A stretch of 64,000 nt of DNA from Oscillospiraceae bacterium. Its GTDB lineage: Bacteria > Bacillota > Clostridia > UMGS1810. The stretch spans positions 1-64,000 of the forward strand of contig SVJH01000001.1 in NCBI GenBank assembly GCA_015069095.1, read 5' to 3'. Each line of letters starts with the position of its first letter. Positions within the stretch are counted from its first letter, which is position 1. The translations under genes were made by a program, and so were the position numbers. The notes under the pieces were generated by a model. The model ran no database searches, was not told the origin of the DNA, and was given only the letters and a program-made list of their open reading frames with translations. Shown here one piece after another: positions 42,466 through 52,922 of the stretch.

Positions 42466-43266
42466 TTACATAAGTTTTTTCTTGTATTCTTTAGGCGTCA
42501 TTTTATATTTACCAACAAAAACTTTCAAAAAATAAGATACAGAATTAAATCCGCTTGTCATCGCAATTTCGGTAACTGAAAGATTTGTGCTTGATAGGAG
42601 TCTTACTGCGTAAGCAAGGCGTTGATCAGTAAGAAACTGTTTAAATGTCATACCTGTAATTTTTTTGAATTTAGAGCAAAAATAGTTTGACGAAAGACCT
42701 GTTATTTTTGCAACAGACTCCAAAGTTAAGTCTTCCCTAAAGTGTGTACAAATGTAGTGAATAGGTGTATTGATATCGTTGGTAGGGAGTGCTTTAATAT
42801 TGGTTTCTTTGGCAAATTCCATAAATATAAGGTTTATTGCATACATTATATATTCTTGCTTGTATGGAGAATTTGTTTCATATTCGTAAATAGCTTTATC
42901 AAAAAGAGAGTTAATCCATTTAAATTGCTCTGACGGTATCTGCATTATTTTTATACCTGAATTGAAAACTGAATTTGCGACAGAACACGGATTTAAAATA
43001 AAGTCGCTAAAATGGATTTTTTTAATTTGTGTACTTTTGAAAAAAGTGTAGGAGTGAAAATCCGTAGGAGTAACAAAGTGGATGGTTCCGTCTTTAAAAG
43101 GGAAGTCTTTACCATTTATATTTATAATTCCTTCTCCTTCGTAGATAAATTCAATTTCATAATAGTCATGCCAATGCTGTTTTATAGTTTCCCATTTGCT
43201 TAAAGTAGAAGCAGCGTATATCGGGTCATCACTATGATATTGTTTGTAGTTTGAATAATCATCCAT
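42466..43266 (-). CDS. AraC-family regulator divergent from the giant esterase
   Basis: The 266-residue protein has an N-terminal cupin (about 25-110; WHDYYEIEFIYEGEGIININGK, TPTDFHSYTF) and a C-terminal AraC domain (about 165-265), with VAKITGLSSNYFCSKFKKITG, VTEIAMTSGFNSVSYFLKVF and KMTPKEYKKKL. AAAAGGAGTG precedes the ATG. It is divergent from the secreted esterase gene at 43574. The 307-bp region between them holds the esterase promoter; no 21-bp-spaced CTTTGTTTTTT pair is present. Confidence 0.9.
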   Translation of the reverse strand: MDDYSNYKQYHSDDPIYAASTLSKWETIKQHWHDYYEIEFIYEGEGIININGKDFPFKDGTIHFVTPTDFHSYTFFKSTQIKKIHFSDFILNPCSVANSVFNSGIKIMQIPSEQFKWINSLFDKAIYEYETNSPYKQEYIMYAINLIFMEFAKETNIKALPTNDINTPIHYICTHFREDLTLESVAKITGLSSNYFCSKFKKITGMTFKQFLTDQRLAYAVRLLSSTNLSVTEIAMTSGFNSVSYFLKVFVGKYKMTPKEYKKKLM

Positions 43267-43478
43267 AATTTCACACTCCTTTTATGATATCAATTTTATA
43301 ATAACATATTTTTTGAAATTTTTAAAGAGAATCGTAAAAAATTACAATAAAATGATAAAATTTAACTATAACTGAAAGATAAATAATGATATAATTTTGT
43401 TATAATGGAAAAAGGTCATATTTTTTTGCACCGTGATAATCAACTAACTTATTTACATACATATATAGAATTTGTGTA

Positions 43479-43506
43479 TTGAACGGTTTTGTTTTTTGGG
43501 TATAAT
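43479..43506 (+). promoter_or_regulatory. Promoter of the giant esterase gene
   Basis: TTGAAC at 43479-43484, a 16-nt spacer and TATAAT at 43501-43506. The start codon at 43574 gives a leader of about 60 nt. Confidence 0.6.
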
Positions 43507-43573
43507 AAAATTAAGAAGATTTTTTTTGTGCAATTTTAAAAATAGATTTGTTTTTATATTAAGGAGGATAAAA

Positions 43574-46500
43574 ATGAAAAGAATAATTTGTTTGGTTCTT
43601 GCATTTATGCTTGTTTTGCCAACATTACCAGTGTTTGCAGATGAAGTTTTAGATGCACATCAGTCGATTTCTACAGCATTTGAAGATTACAATGTATATA
43701 CAACCACTCTTGAAAACGATGGAAAAATTGGTATTCCTGTAAAGATTGATACTTATGTAAAAGGTACGACAACAACGATGACAAACACCATAATTTACGT
43801 TATAAATCACGCTATGGAAAGAATTGGTACTGAAGACGATGTATCAATTATTACCGATCTTTTAGACGAAGGTTACATAGTGGTTGTTGTTGACTATCAA
43901 AACAGTCCTAAAGCGGTATCTCCTGACCTTGACTGGAGTGTGCAGGGAATAAGAACAAAAGTTAATAACGGAAACTACTTGAACGGCAACTTGTACAGAA
44001 AAGATTATATGTATGTTCTTCCTGCAGGATGCAGAATAAAAAGAGACGTTAAATTCTTTAACTTTTTGGAACACGGTGCAAAAGGAACAGAAGAAGCAAT
44101 AATTGACAGTTGGAATACAAGTGTTAAAAAATATAAAAGTGCACTTGTTCCTCCTTGCGAAGGAAACAACTACGAGGGCGGATGGTTTGAAGCAACAAGT
44201 ATCGACCAGCTTGTAAGACCTGATCCTACCGACTCAACAAAAGCTATTCCGATTGATTTGGATCTTAAAATGGACTTTATATATCCTTCAAATCCAAAAG
44301 AAGCGCCTCCGTTATTTTTGTGGGCATCTTCAACAGAAACAAGAAATGGAATATCAGTAAGAGAAGAAAGACCTATGCAGGTTGGACTTTTATTTAAAGG
44401 ATTTGCATCTGCACTTTATGACTTTGCGTATTTCCCAATGGCAAGAAATGACCATTACGGATATTTTAATTTATATGGTATGGCAGAAACAAATGGTGTA
44501 AAAGCAAATACTGCAGCGGTAAGATGTGCAAGATACTATGCCGATGAGCTTGGTTATGACGCATCTCGCATTGGCCTTGCAGGACACTCAAAAGGTTCAT
44601 ATTCGGCGCTTTTAGCACGTGAAAATCCTGAACTTTTAGAAGAAACCAATGATTACACATCATATGGCTATACAAAAGGAGAAAACTACGGTGAGCAGCC
44701 GTTTTTAACATACAAAGACGGAAGCGAAATTCCAAGTAATGTTCAGGCGTGTTATTCATCAATGGGTGCAGGTACAGGTGCTTATGCTAAACTTTTAAAT
44801 GAAACAACTTGTCCTTCAGTCATTGCGTGCGGTTACCATGATGAATTTGGTTCATGGTACGGTTGGGAAGACATACAAGATGGTTACAAAAAAATGGATG
44901 TTGTAAACATCGCAATGAGTATGTACGACCTTGGACACGATTATCCTTACGGAATTGATACGGTTTTAAACTATGACCGTTATGATGCACTTGTTGATTT
45001 TTATGATTACAACTTAAACGGCGCTGCACCTCAAATCATTTATACATCGCCTGTTGACAAAGCACAAGGCGTTAATTTGGATGAGAATATTAAAATTAAA
45101 TTCAATGCTCCGATTGATGAAGCATCGTTTAATAAAGGTGTAAAAATAATAAATACAAAAACACTCTCTGAAGTAAATGGAACATGGACAAAATGTAACG
45201 GGAAAACAGAATGGGATTTTGATACATCTGCTCTCGATAGCGAAACAACATATAATATTGTAATAACTAAAGATGTAAAAGATGTAAACGGCATGGCAAT
45301 TAGTGAGGGTGTTGTTACAAGATTCCATACAGAAAATGCAATCGGTATAGATCCTTATACAGATGCATATACAGACTTAGAAAATGCAAGTGCGAACTTT
45401 GGAACAGCAAATACTCTTGAAATTTCAAAAGATAAAAAAGTTGCTTATATTAAATTTGACGAAGATGCGGAAAATATAGGCAAAGCAGTTCTTAATTTAA
45501 AAGTTACAAATGATGCAAAACAAAAACTTGTTGTTTATGATGCAGCCGATTTTTCTGAAGATGAAATTACAAGTGCAAATGCACCGTCTATTGGAGAAAA
45601 AATAGGTGCAATTACAGTAAACGGCAAGGGAACTTATAAAATAGATTTAACAAATTACTTTGAAACAAAAGAATTCCCTGTATCACTTGCAATTTGCGCA
45701 GATGTAGAAACTAATGCTCCTGCTCATATTTTATTTGACGGAAGCGAAGCTTTTGTATCGGGCAGTGAATCAGTCAACCAGTCATATTCGGAAAATTACG
45801 ATATAAGATATGCAGGCGGCAGTGTTTCACTAAAACAGTCAAGTGATTATGATTATAAAAATGATGGTAGTGGATCTTATAGATTTTACAGACAAAATGC
45901 TTATGGACGAGTTAAGTTCTACAATAGTTTTGCAAACTATGAACTTTCAAGCGAAGACATTGGCAGAGAAATAAAAGTTTCGTTTAAAGTTTATTCTCCT
46001 GATGTTGACACAAAACTAAGTGTAGGTGCAATGTCAGCAACAGGTTCCATGTTCTCACAATCATTCCATATCTCATCTACAATCAATATTCCAAAAAATA
46101 CATGGACAACATTTGAAAGAACATATAAAATTGATGAGTTTCATATCGGCGATGAGCAGGCAGGACTTATTACACTTGAGGCAAATAATACAAATGACTT
46201 GTATTTAGATGATATTAAATTTGAAGTATTGTCAACAGATGTTTTGATTTCATCAAAAGAAAATGACTTAAACTCTTGGATGCGTGTTGCAACAAATAAT
46301 AATGCTGTAATTGATGCTTCAAATGCAACATACGTTGAAAGCGGTGCCAATAAAACAACAAACTTTGACGGAAGTGCAAATCTTCTTATAAACGGAAGTG
46401 AGAGTGCTGGCAGTATCGACAGAATATCAAAATCATATATTAAATTTGATATTTCAACTCTTTTGGATGCACAGAAAGTTGAACTTAAACTTAATCAGGA

Positions 46501-49078
46501 ATCGGGTACACCTCAAACAGTAAATGTTTACGGAATTGATGCAGGGGTTGAAAACTTAAATACATCTTCAACCGCAACAACAGGAAGTGTTCACAACTGG
46601 GAACAAAGCAAAATTACGTGGCTAAATGCAGTTGCCAATGATAGAAACAGTTCACAAATTGAACTTAATTATGCATATAACAGTGCACCGATTGCATCTG
46701 TTAAAACAACAGGAACGGGAACTTATAAAGTAGATGTTACTTCTTATGTAAATGCACTTAAAACTGAAGGTTCGCAGTATGTAACATTTGTTATTACACC
46801 TTACGATACAGCGCCAAATGATTTTTATATGAATTTTGAAGAAGACAAAACCTTGGTAAGAGGCGAAACTTCAGATAATACCGAAATTTATTCTGATTCG
46901 TATGATTTAAGGGGCGGCGGAGCTTGTCCTACACCTTCAAGATCAAGCGAACAAGCATACAAAGGAAAATACAGTTTAAAACAAACAAGAACTCAGAGTT
47001 ACAACAGAATGAAGTTCCATAACAGTTTTAAAAAATCTGCACTTACAACTGATGATATTGGTAAAAAATATGATGTATCAATGTGGGTATATTCTTCGGG
47101 CAGTGCAACAACATTTTCATTTGGTATTATGGCACCGAGCGGAAGTTCATTCTGGAAACAAAAAGACATATCAATTCCTGCAGATACATGGACACAAGCA
47201 TCTTATACATTTGAAATTACATCAAATATGGTAGCAAGTCAGGCAGGTATGCTTACATATCAGGCAACAGGTACAAACACATTGTATCTTGATGAAATAA
47301 GAGTTACAGAGGCAAGTGCGCCTGCAACATTCTCGTCAATAGAATGTACAACAGATGACAATAAACCAACACTTGTTGCAACTTTGGCTGATGAATCAAA
47401 TGAGAGCATTGTTGCAGTAGCTGACTCATATGTAGACAGTAGTGTTCAGACAAATTATGGAAGTCAAAAAACTTTAAAAGTTTCAAACATACTTTATGCA
47501 TCGGAACTTAAAAACGCAAGAAAAGTGTATTTAAAATATGCTAAAGGCGACCTAACAGATGCACAAAGCGCAGTTTTAAAATTTAAAACAGGCGATGGAG
47601 ATGCACAGGATATTTTAATTTACGGACTTAATAATCCATCAAAAGTTGAAACCGGAATTACATATGAAAATGCAACAGCAAATGATTTAAATTCAAATGG
47701 CGTTAAACTTTTGGAAGTTTATAACGGAACACCTATTGCAACGCTTAGTGCAGAGCCAAACACTACTTATGAAGTAGATGTATTTGATTATGTTACAAAT
47801 GTTTCCGGCAACTATGCAGCATTTGTAATTGTAAGTACTAAAAATCTTCCATACAAAACTATTGACTGGAATTTTGATGATAATTTTGTAAATCTTGTCA
47901 ACAATGCTGACTTTAGAAAGGCCGGTGGCTTCTGGGATCAGGTTGTATTGTCAGAAGAAAAGGCATATAGCGGTGAAAAATCACTAAAAATAGGTAGATT
48001 TGCTCAAAGTTACAACAGACCTAAATTTTTAAACGTATTTAACAACTCAATTCTAACAAATGATGATATAGGTACAACTTACAGAATTTCGTTTAAGGTT
48101 TATCCGACAAATCAGGGGAGTGATGACACTACTATTTCTCAAATAAAATTAAGAGCCGGGATTTATTCTTCGTATTTTGGTTCGTATGGATCTAATCCTG
48201 CGTCAAGCATAGATAAGGTTATTACAACGGAAAAATGGAATGATATAAGTTTTGATTACAAAGTAACTCAAAATTCTGTAAATGGAAAAGCTGTTACACT
48301 TGGTATTTGTCAGGGAGAAACAATACCTCATTCAAAATACATTTACATTGACGATTTAAAAATCGAAAAAATTACAAGTACATCTGCAAATGCTATTTCG
48401 ATATTAAATGACGAAACAAATGCTCCAAAACTTGTAGTTAATAAACCTATTGAAACAGCTCCTATTGAAGAAACTTACAGTGCTAAAATTTGTGATGCTG
48501 TATCTTCTGGCGAATTTAAAGAAGGCGACACAGTAGATATAGGTGTTACAGTTAAAAATTCAATCAATGTTGATGTTGCAAGTGTAGAATTTTACAACGG
48601 TACAACACTTATTGACGGAAAAGTGTACAAAGATGGTTATGATTACAAATTAAGAATTTACAACATTTTGCCGGGAGAATATAACATCAAAGCAGTTGTA
48701 ACATTTACAAATGATGAATCAGTTACAACTGATGTAAAAACATTCAGTATTTTAGCAGGCAAATCTTACACGGTTGTTTCTGAGTCGGTAACAGGTATAA
48801 TTGAAGCAGGAAAAAATATAAGTGTTACAAAAACAATAAGAAACAATACATCATCCGATAAAAATGGTGTGATTGTAATAGCATTTTACGGAGACAGAGA
48901 TGTATTTTTAGGTGCACGCGTTGGTGAAAGCAAACCTATTTTAGTTTCACAAAATGCTTCTCTTACAGTTGCATTTGAAAATATTCCTGAAGGTGTATCA
49001 TACGCGAAAGTATTTATATGGAATAATACAAATGATGTAATGCCTATTGTTAACACACAGATAATTAATGCACAATAA
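43574..49078 (+). CDS. Giant secreted alpha/beta-hydrolase esterase with many binding modules
   Basis: From ATG 43574 (AAGGAGG upstream) the protein has 1834 residues. Order: signal peptide (1-22), alpha/beta hydrolase (about 25-485; nucleophile Ser339 in GLAGHSKGSYSAL, YHDEFGSWYGW and DLGHDYPYG for the acid and His), Big_5-type Ig domain (about 486-595; TSPVDKAQGVNLDENIKIKF), then three CBM96/DNRLRE-type modules alternating with three jelly-roll binding modules (about 596-1580), an Ig-like domain and a C-terminal domain (IIEAGKNISVTKTIRNNTSS, VFIWNNTNDVMPI). It is probably a surface or extracellular esterase (acetyl or feruloyl) on plant polymer. Several modules are close to those in the 21092 protein. 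Confidence 0.85.
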   Translation: MKRIICLVLAFMLVLPTLPVFADEVLDAHQSISTAFEDYNVYTTTLENDGKIGIPVKIDTYVKGTTTTMTNTIIYVINHAMERIGTEDDVSIITDLLDEGYIVVVVDYQNSPKAVSPDLDWSVQGIRTKVNNGNYLNGNLYRKDYMYVLPAGCRIKRDVKFFNFLEHGAKGTEEAIIDSWNTSVKKYKSALVPPCEGNNYEGGWFEATSIDQLVRPDPTDSTKAIPIDLDLKMDFIYPSNPKEAPPLFLWASSTETRNGISVREERPMQVGLLFKGFASALYDFAYFPMARNDHYGYFNLYGMAETNGVKANTAAVRCARYYADELGYDASRIGLAGHSKGSYSALLARENPELLEETNDYTSYGYTKGENYGEQPFLTYKDGSEIPSNVQACYSSMGAGTGAYAKLLNETTCPSVIACGYHDEFGSWYGWEDIQDGYKKMDVVNIAMSMYDLGHDYPYGIDTVLNYDRYDALVDFYDYNLNGAAPQIIYTSPVDKAQGVNLDENIKIKFNAPIDEASFNKGVKIINTKTLSEVNGTWTKCNGKTEWDFDTSALDSETTYNIVITKDVKDVNGMAISEGVVTRFHTENAIGIDPYTDAYTDLENASANFGTANTLEISKDKKVAYIKFDEDAENIGKAVLNLKVTNDAKQKLVVYDAADFSEDEITSANAPSIGEKIGAITVNGKGTYKIDLTNYFETKEFPVSLAICADVETNAPAHILFDGSEAFVSGSESVNQSYSENYDIRYAGGSVSLKQSSDYDYKNDGSGSYRFYRQNAYGRVKFYNSFANYELSSEDIGREIKVSFKVYSPDVDTKLSVGAMSATGSMFSQSFHISSTINIPKNTWTTFERTYKIDEFHIGDEQAGLITLEANNTNDLYLDDIKFEVLSTDVLISSKENDLNSWMRVATNNNAVIDASNATYVESGANKTTNFDGSANLLINGSESAGSIDRISKSYIKFDISTLLDAQKVELKLNQESGTPQTVNVYGIDAGVENLNTSSTATTGSVHNWEQSKITWLNAVANDRNSSQIELNYAYNSAPIASVKTTGTGTYKVDVTSYVNALKTEGSQYVTFVITPYDTAPNDFYMNFEEDKTLVRGETSDNTEIYSDSYDLRGGGACPTPSRSSEQAYKGKYSLKQTRTQSYNRMKFHNSFKKSALTTDDIGKKYDVSMWVYSSGSATTFSFGIMAPSGSSFWKQKDISIPADTWTQASYTFEITSNMVASQAGMLTYQATGTNTLYLDEIRVTEASAPATFSSIECTTDDNKPTLVATLADESNESIVAVADSYVDSSVQTNYGSQKTLKVSNILYASELKNARKVYLKYAKGDLTDAQSAVLKFKTGDGDAQDILIYGLNNPSKVETGITYENATANDLNSNGVKLLEVYNGTPIATLSAEPNTTYEVDVFDYVTNVSGNYAAFVIVSTKNLPYKTIDWNFDDNFVNLVNNADFRKAGGFWDQVVLSEEKAYSGEKSLKIGRFAQSYNRPKFLNVFNNSILTNDDIGTTYRISFKVYPTNQGSDDTTISQIKLRAGIYSSYFGSYGSNPASSIDKVITTEKWNDISFDYKVTQNSVNGKAVTLGICQGETIPHSKYIYIDDLKIEKITSTSANAISILNDETNAPKLVVNKPIETAPIEETYSAKICDAVSSGEFKEGDTVDIGVTVKNSINVDVASVEFYNGTTLIDGKVYKDGYDYKLRIYNILPGEYNIKAVVTFTNDESVTTDVKTFSILAGKSYTVVSESVTGIIEAGKNISVTKTIRNNTSSDKNGVIVIAFYGDRDVFLGARVGESKPILVSQNASLTVAFENIPEGVSYAKVFIWNNTNDVMPIVNTQIINAQ

Positions 49079-49085
49079 ATCAACT

Positions 49086-49124
49086 TAAGCAAACCCTCGT
49101 CTTTTTGGCGGGGATTTGCTTTAA
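49086..49124 (+). terminator. Weak terminator between esterase and second GH10
   Basis: TAAGCAAACCCTCG and CGGGGATTTGCTTTA form an imperfect stem. It may only partly stop transcription, so read-through into the xylanase is possible. Confidence 0.5.
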
Positions 49125-49162
49125 AACAAAAATAGAAATAACCATTTACAAGGAGGATAAAA

Positions 49163-52100
49163 ATGAAAAAAATCATATCAATTATTCTGTCGGTTGCACT
49201 TATTCTATCGTGTTTGGGAATGACAAGTGTGGTTTTGGCAGATGATACAATCAAAGTAGTTATAAACGGCGAAAATCTTAATATGGATCAACCGCCTGTT
49301 TTAACCGAAGGAAGAACACTTGTTCCTGTAAGAGCAATTTTTGAAGCACTAGGTGCGAAGGTGGAATGGGACGATATCACAAAAACTGCAACAGGTGTGC
49401 TTGGCGAAACAAAAATTGAAATACAAATAAACAATAAAGTTGCAAAGGTAAACGGAAAAGATATTACTCTTGACGTTCCTGCGCAGATAGTAAATTCAAG
49501 AACACTTGTTCCGGTAAGATTTATTTCTGAATCACTCGGTGCTAAAGTTGATTGGGATGGAAATACAAAAACTGTAATTATTACAACAAGTTCGGGAAAC
49601 GTAATGACATTTGACAATCTTGATACTTTTGCATCAGGAACAGATTTTATTGTTGGCGGTGCTCTTCCATCAGCAAATGTTTCGCTTTCAACTGAAAAAG
49701 ACCACACAACAGGAAGCGGAAAGAGTTTAAAAATTGACGGAAGAAAAGAATTCCACAACAGATTAAAACTTAAAAATTTCTTTAACGAATCACATATTGG
49801 AACAACATTTGAAATCTCAGTATGGGTTTACATTCCAGATACAGATGCAACAATTACAATCGGTGCATACGGCGATTCAGGACAGGAATACGCACAGTAT
49901 CCTGTAAGAAATCAGACAACACTTGTAAAAAAAGATACATGGACCGAGATTGTGTTTAAATATAAACACGAAAAGATAGGCATTACACAACTTGGTATTG
50001 AACAACTTGATAAAGACGGAGAAATTGCAAAAGTAATCTATTTAGACGATATTGCTTTGGTTGATCCAACTAAAGTAAATACAAATACATCAGTTTCATC
50101 TGATGCAATGACATTTGATGCACTTAGTACTTTTGAAAACGGAAAAGATTTTATTGTTGGTGGTGCTCTTCCATCAGCAAGTGTTTCTCTTTCAACTGAA
50201 AAAGACCACACTTCAGGAAGCGGAAAGAGTTTAAAAATTAACGGAAGAAAAGAATATCACAATAGATTAAAACTTAAAAACTTCTTTAATGAATCGCATA
50301 TTGGAAAAACATATGCAATTTCAGTATGGGTTTACGTTCCTGACACTGATGCAACTCTTACAATTGGTGCGTACGGCGATTCTGGACAGGAATACGCACA
50401 GTATCCAGTAAGAAATCAAACAACACTTGTTAAAAAAGATACATGGACCGAGGTTGTGTTTAAATATAAACACGAAAAGATAGGCATTACACAGCTTGGT
50501 ATTGAACAACTTGATAAAAATGGTGCGGTTGCAAGTGTAATTTACATTGATGACATAAGTTTTAAAGACTCTTCATATGAGGTAAAAAATGAAGAGGTAA
50601 AAACTGATTATTCAAAGGTAGAAAATTACGGAGCACCTTCAAAAAGACCTGTTCCTACTGAGTTTAAAACATCAAGCAGTTACGATGATTTAATATTCTA
50701 TAAAGAAATTACACCGCCGGAACAACTACTTAAAAATCTTGGCGAAGGAAAAACAGTAATTTCTAATGAAGATTTTTTAAAATGTAAACTTCAGGGACCT
50801 GAATACGGAACAATAGAAATAGTTGATGTAGAAGGTATGCCGTTTACAAAAGCAGTAAGAGCAACTGTAAACGAAGTTCCTTCAAACTCATATAAAATTC
50901 AGCTTAATAACTTTTTATCTGCTCCTATTGAGGCTGGAGATAAACTTTTAATCACTGCTTATATGAGAACTGTATCAGGCGGAGTTCCTGAAACAAAAGC
51001 AGGGCAGGTTCAACTTGTTTTTGAAAATACACAAACTGATGCAAAACTTGTTCAGGGAAGTGTAACTGCAGGCCCAGAGTGGCAGGTTGCATATTTTCCG
51101 GTTGAAGTAAAAGCAGGATACGAAGGAAATATTTGCTGGGCACCTATAAGACTTGGATTTTACGAGCAGGTTGTTGAAATCGGCGGATATTCAGTAGTAA
51201 ACTACGGAAAAGATATTAAACTTGAAGATATGCCGGCATCTGTTGGATATAAAGGTATTGAAAAAGATGCCGCATGGAGAAAAGAAGCATTTGAAAGAAT
51301 TGACAAAATAAGAAAAGGCGATATAAACATCATTGTAAAAGATGCAAATGGGAATGGTATATCTGATGCAGATGTAAAAGTTGATATGACTGAAAGCGAA
51401 TTTCAACTTGGTACAGCAATTCAATCAAACAGACTTGACCAAGGCGATACCAATACAAAAATGAGAAAAGCGTTGGTAAGCTTGTTTAATGGCGCTGTAT
51501 ATGAAGGCGAAATGAAATGGGGCGACTGGGAAAGAGGCAACAAGGAACGTATGAGAGCCATGATAGACTGGCTTAAAGCAAACGGTGTTGTAAATCTTCG
51601 CGGACACGTTTTAGTATGGGATAAAGGAGATTCTTTAAGTATAGGTTCAACAATCCCTGAAGATTTGCCAAATATCATTGACGATAAAGAAAAACTTTTT
51701 GCAAGAATGAAGGAACATGTTACAAAAATAACACAGGAATATAAAGATGATTATATTGACTGGGATGTAACAAACGAACTTACAAAGATTTATCCAACTC
51801 TTAATGGAATTTATTTATCGAGATACGGAAAAGAATTTATTGCAGACTGGTTTAAGTGGGCAGAGGAATCTATTCCTGACACAAAACTTTATATCAATGA
51901 AACATCTATAACAGGCGATGGAAGCACAGTTGATACATATTGCAAAGTTATTGAAGAAGCAATGGCTAATGGTGCAAGAATTGACGGTATAGGCGTTCAG
52001 GGACACTTTGCAACAACTTGCGATCCAACAAGATTTTATGCAGAACTTGATAAACTTGCTTCTTTTGGAAAAGACCTTAAAATTACTGAATTTGACGTAA

Positions 52101-52462
52101 ATATTCAGGATCCTGAACTAAATGCAAGTTTCACTCGTGATATTTTAATTACAATGTTCAGCCACGAGGCAGTAGAGGGAATATTTATGTGGGGCTTTTA
52201 TGATGGTGCACACTGGCTTAAAAATGCTCCTATTTACGACAGAAACTGGAATTTAAAACTTAGCGGCGAACAGTTTATAGATTTATTCTACAACAAATTC
52301 TGGACTCGTGAAAGCGGAAAAACAAATACAGAAGGCAAATACAACCTAAGAGGTTTCTACGGCGATTATGAAATTACAGTAACTAAAGACGGAAAAACAA
52401 AAACTGTAAATGTACCATGCCGAAAAGGGAACGACAACACAATTACAATAGTTCTTGACTAA
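49163..52462 (+). CDS. Secreted GH10 endo-xylanase with stalk domain and duplicated binding modules (second)
   Basis: The 1099-residue protein has a signal peptide (1-27), a copper-amine-oxidase-N-type stalk (about 31-142; EGRTLVPVRAIFEALGA, SRTLVPVRFISESLGA), two tandem binding modules (148-300 and 316-467; TGSGKSLKI, RLKLKNFFNESHIG), a CBM22/CBM4-like module (about 490-700), a GH10 barrel (about 710-1045) and a small C-terminal beta domain. Glu872 in WDVTNE is the acid/base and Glu976 in KITEFDVN the nucleophile; RGHVLVWDKGD is the third conserved block. It is a diverged homologue of the 7562 xylanase, with different duplicated modules. AAGGAGG precedes the ATG. Confidence 0.93.
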   Translation: MKKIISIILSVALILSCLGMTSVVLADDTIKVVINGENLNMDQPPVLTEGRTLVPVRAIFEALGAKVEWDDITKTATGVLGETKIEIQINNKVAKVNGKDITLDVPAQIVNSRTLVPVRFISESLGAKVDWDGNTKTVIITTSSGNVMTFDNLDTFASGTDFIVGGALPSANVSLSTEKDHTTGSGKSLKIDGRKEFHNRLKLKNFFNESHIGTTFEISVWVYIPDTDATITIGAYGDSGQEYAQYPVRNQTTLVKKDTWTEIVFKYKHEKIGITQLGIEQLDKDGEIAKVIYLDDIALVDPTKVNTNTSVSSDAMTFDALSTFENGKDFIVGGALPSASVSLSTEKDHTSGSGKSLKINGRKEYHNRLKLKNFFNESHIGKTYAISVWVYVPDTDATLTIGAYGDSGQEYAQYPVRNQTTLVKKDTWTEVVFKYKHEKIGITQLGIEQLDKNGAVASVIYIDDISFKDSSYEVKNEEVKTDYSKVENYGAPSKRPVPTEFKTSSSYDDLIFYKEITPPEQLLKNLGEGKTVISNEDFLKCKLQGPEYGTIEIVDVEGMPFTKAVRATVNEVPSNSYKIQLNNFLSAPIEAGDKLLITAYMRTVSGGVPETKAGQVQLVFENTQTDAKLVQGSVTAGPEWQVAYFPVEVKAGYEGNICWAPIRLGFYEQVVEIGGYSVVNYGKDIKLEDMPASVGYKGIEKDAAWRKEAFERIDKIRKGDINIIVKDANGNGISDADVKVDMTESEFQLGTAIQSNRLDQGDTNTKMRKALVSLFNGAVYEGEMKWGDWERGNKERMRAMIDWLKANGVVNLRGHVLVWDKGDSLSIGSTIPEDLPNIIDDKEKLFARMKEHVTKITQEYKDDYIDWDVTNELTKIYPTLNGIYLSRYGKEFIADWFKWAEESIPDTKLYINETSITGDGSTVDTYCKVIEEAMANGARIDGIGVQGHFATTCDPTRFYAELDKLASFGKDLKITEFDVNIQDPELNASFTRDILITMFSHEAVEGIFMWGFYDGAHWLKNAPIYDRNWNLKLSGEQFIDLFYNKFWTRESGKTNTEGKYNLRGFYGDYEITVTKDGKTKTVNVPCRKGNDNTITIVLD
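49604..50058 (+). repeat. Intragenic duplicated binding module, copy 1
   Basis: Aligns with 50108-50562 at offset 504. Long identical stretches encode REFHNRLKLKNFFNESHIG and GDSGQEYAQYPVRNQTTLV. Confidence 0.8.
50108..50562 (+). repeat. Intragenic duplicated binding module, copy 2
   Basis: Partner of 49604-50058; about 150 residues, with few amino acid changes. Confidence 0.8.
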
Positions 52463-52463
52463 T

Positions 52464-52497
52464 AAAAAAACAGGGTAGATTTTCTACCCTGTTTTTA
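52464..52497. terminator. Bidirectional terminator
   Basis: AAACAGGGTAGA and TCTACCCTGTTT pair perfectly round a 3-base loop with A and T tracts. It separates the accessory region from the minus-strand HIT gene. Confidence 0.9.
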
Positions 52498-52565
52498 TTG
52501 TGTTTTGCAATAAAGTTATAAAAAACTTAAACTTATTAGTTTTTTGCGAGGTTTTTATTATACCA

Positions 52566-52910
52566 TCAACCTGGAGGCCATCCTAAGTTTCTTCCTCCAA
52601 GCATATGAAAATGAATATGGCCAACTGTCTGACCGCCGTCCTGACCGCAGTTATTTACAATTCTGAATCCTGTTTTGTCAATGCCAAGTTTTTTTGCAAT
52701 TTTACTTGTTACAGAAAAAATATGACCTATAATTTCACAGTTTTCGTCATTTATATCCAAAGCAGATGAAAAGTGCTCTTTTGGAATGATAAGCACATGA
52801 GTCGGTGCTTTAGGGTCAAGGTCGTTAAATGCAATTACTTTATCATCTTCATAAACAACGCTTGACGGTATTTCTTTATTTGCTATTTTACAAAAAATAC
52901 AGTCTGACAT
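52566..52910 (-). CDS. HIT-family nucleotide-binding hydrolase
   Basis: The 114-residue protein is a standard histidine-triad protein: CIFCKIANKEIPSSVVYEDD at the start, FNDLDPKAPTHVLIIPKEH, FRIVNNCGQDGGQTVGHIHF and HMLGGR, giving the HxHxH active site. Length equals the family norm (110-140). HinT-type enzymes hydrolyse purine nucleoside phosphoramidates, including aminoacyl-adenylates, which fits its place 12 bases after alaS in the same direction. Confidence 0.93.
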   Translation of the reverse strand: MSDCIFCKIANKEIPSSVVYEDDKVIAFNDLDPKAPTHVLIIPKEHFSSALDINDENCEIIGHIFSVTSKIAKKLGIDKTGFRIVNNCGQDGGQTVGHIHFHMLGGRNLGWPPG

Positions 52911-52922
52911 AAATTCACCTTC

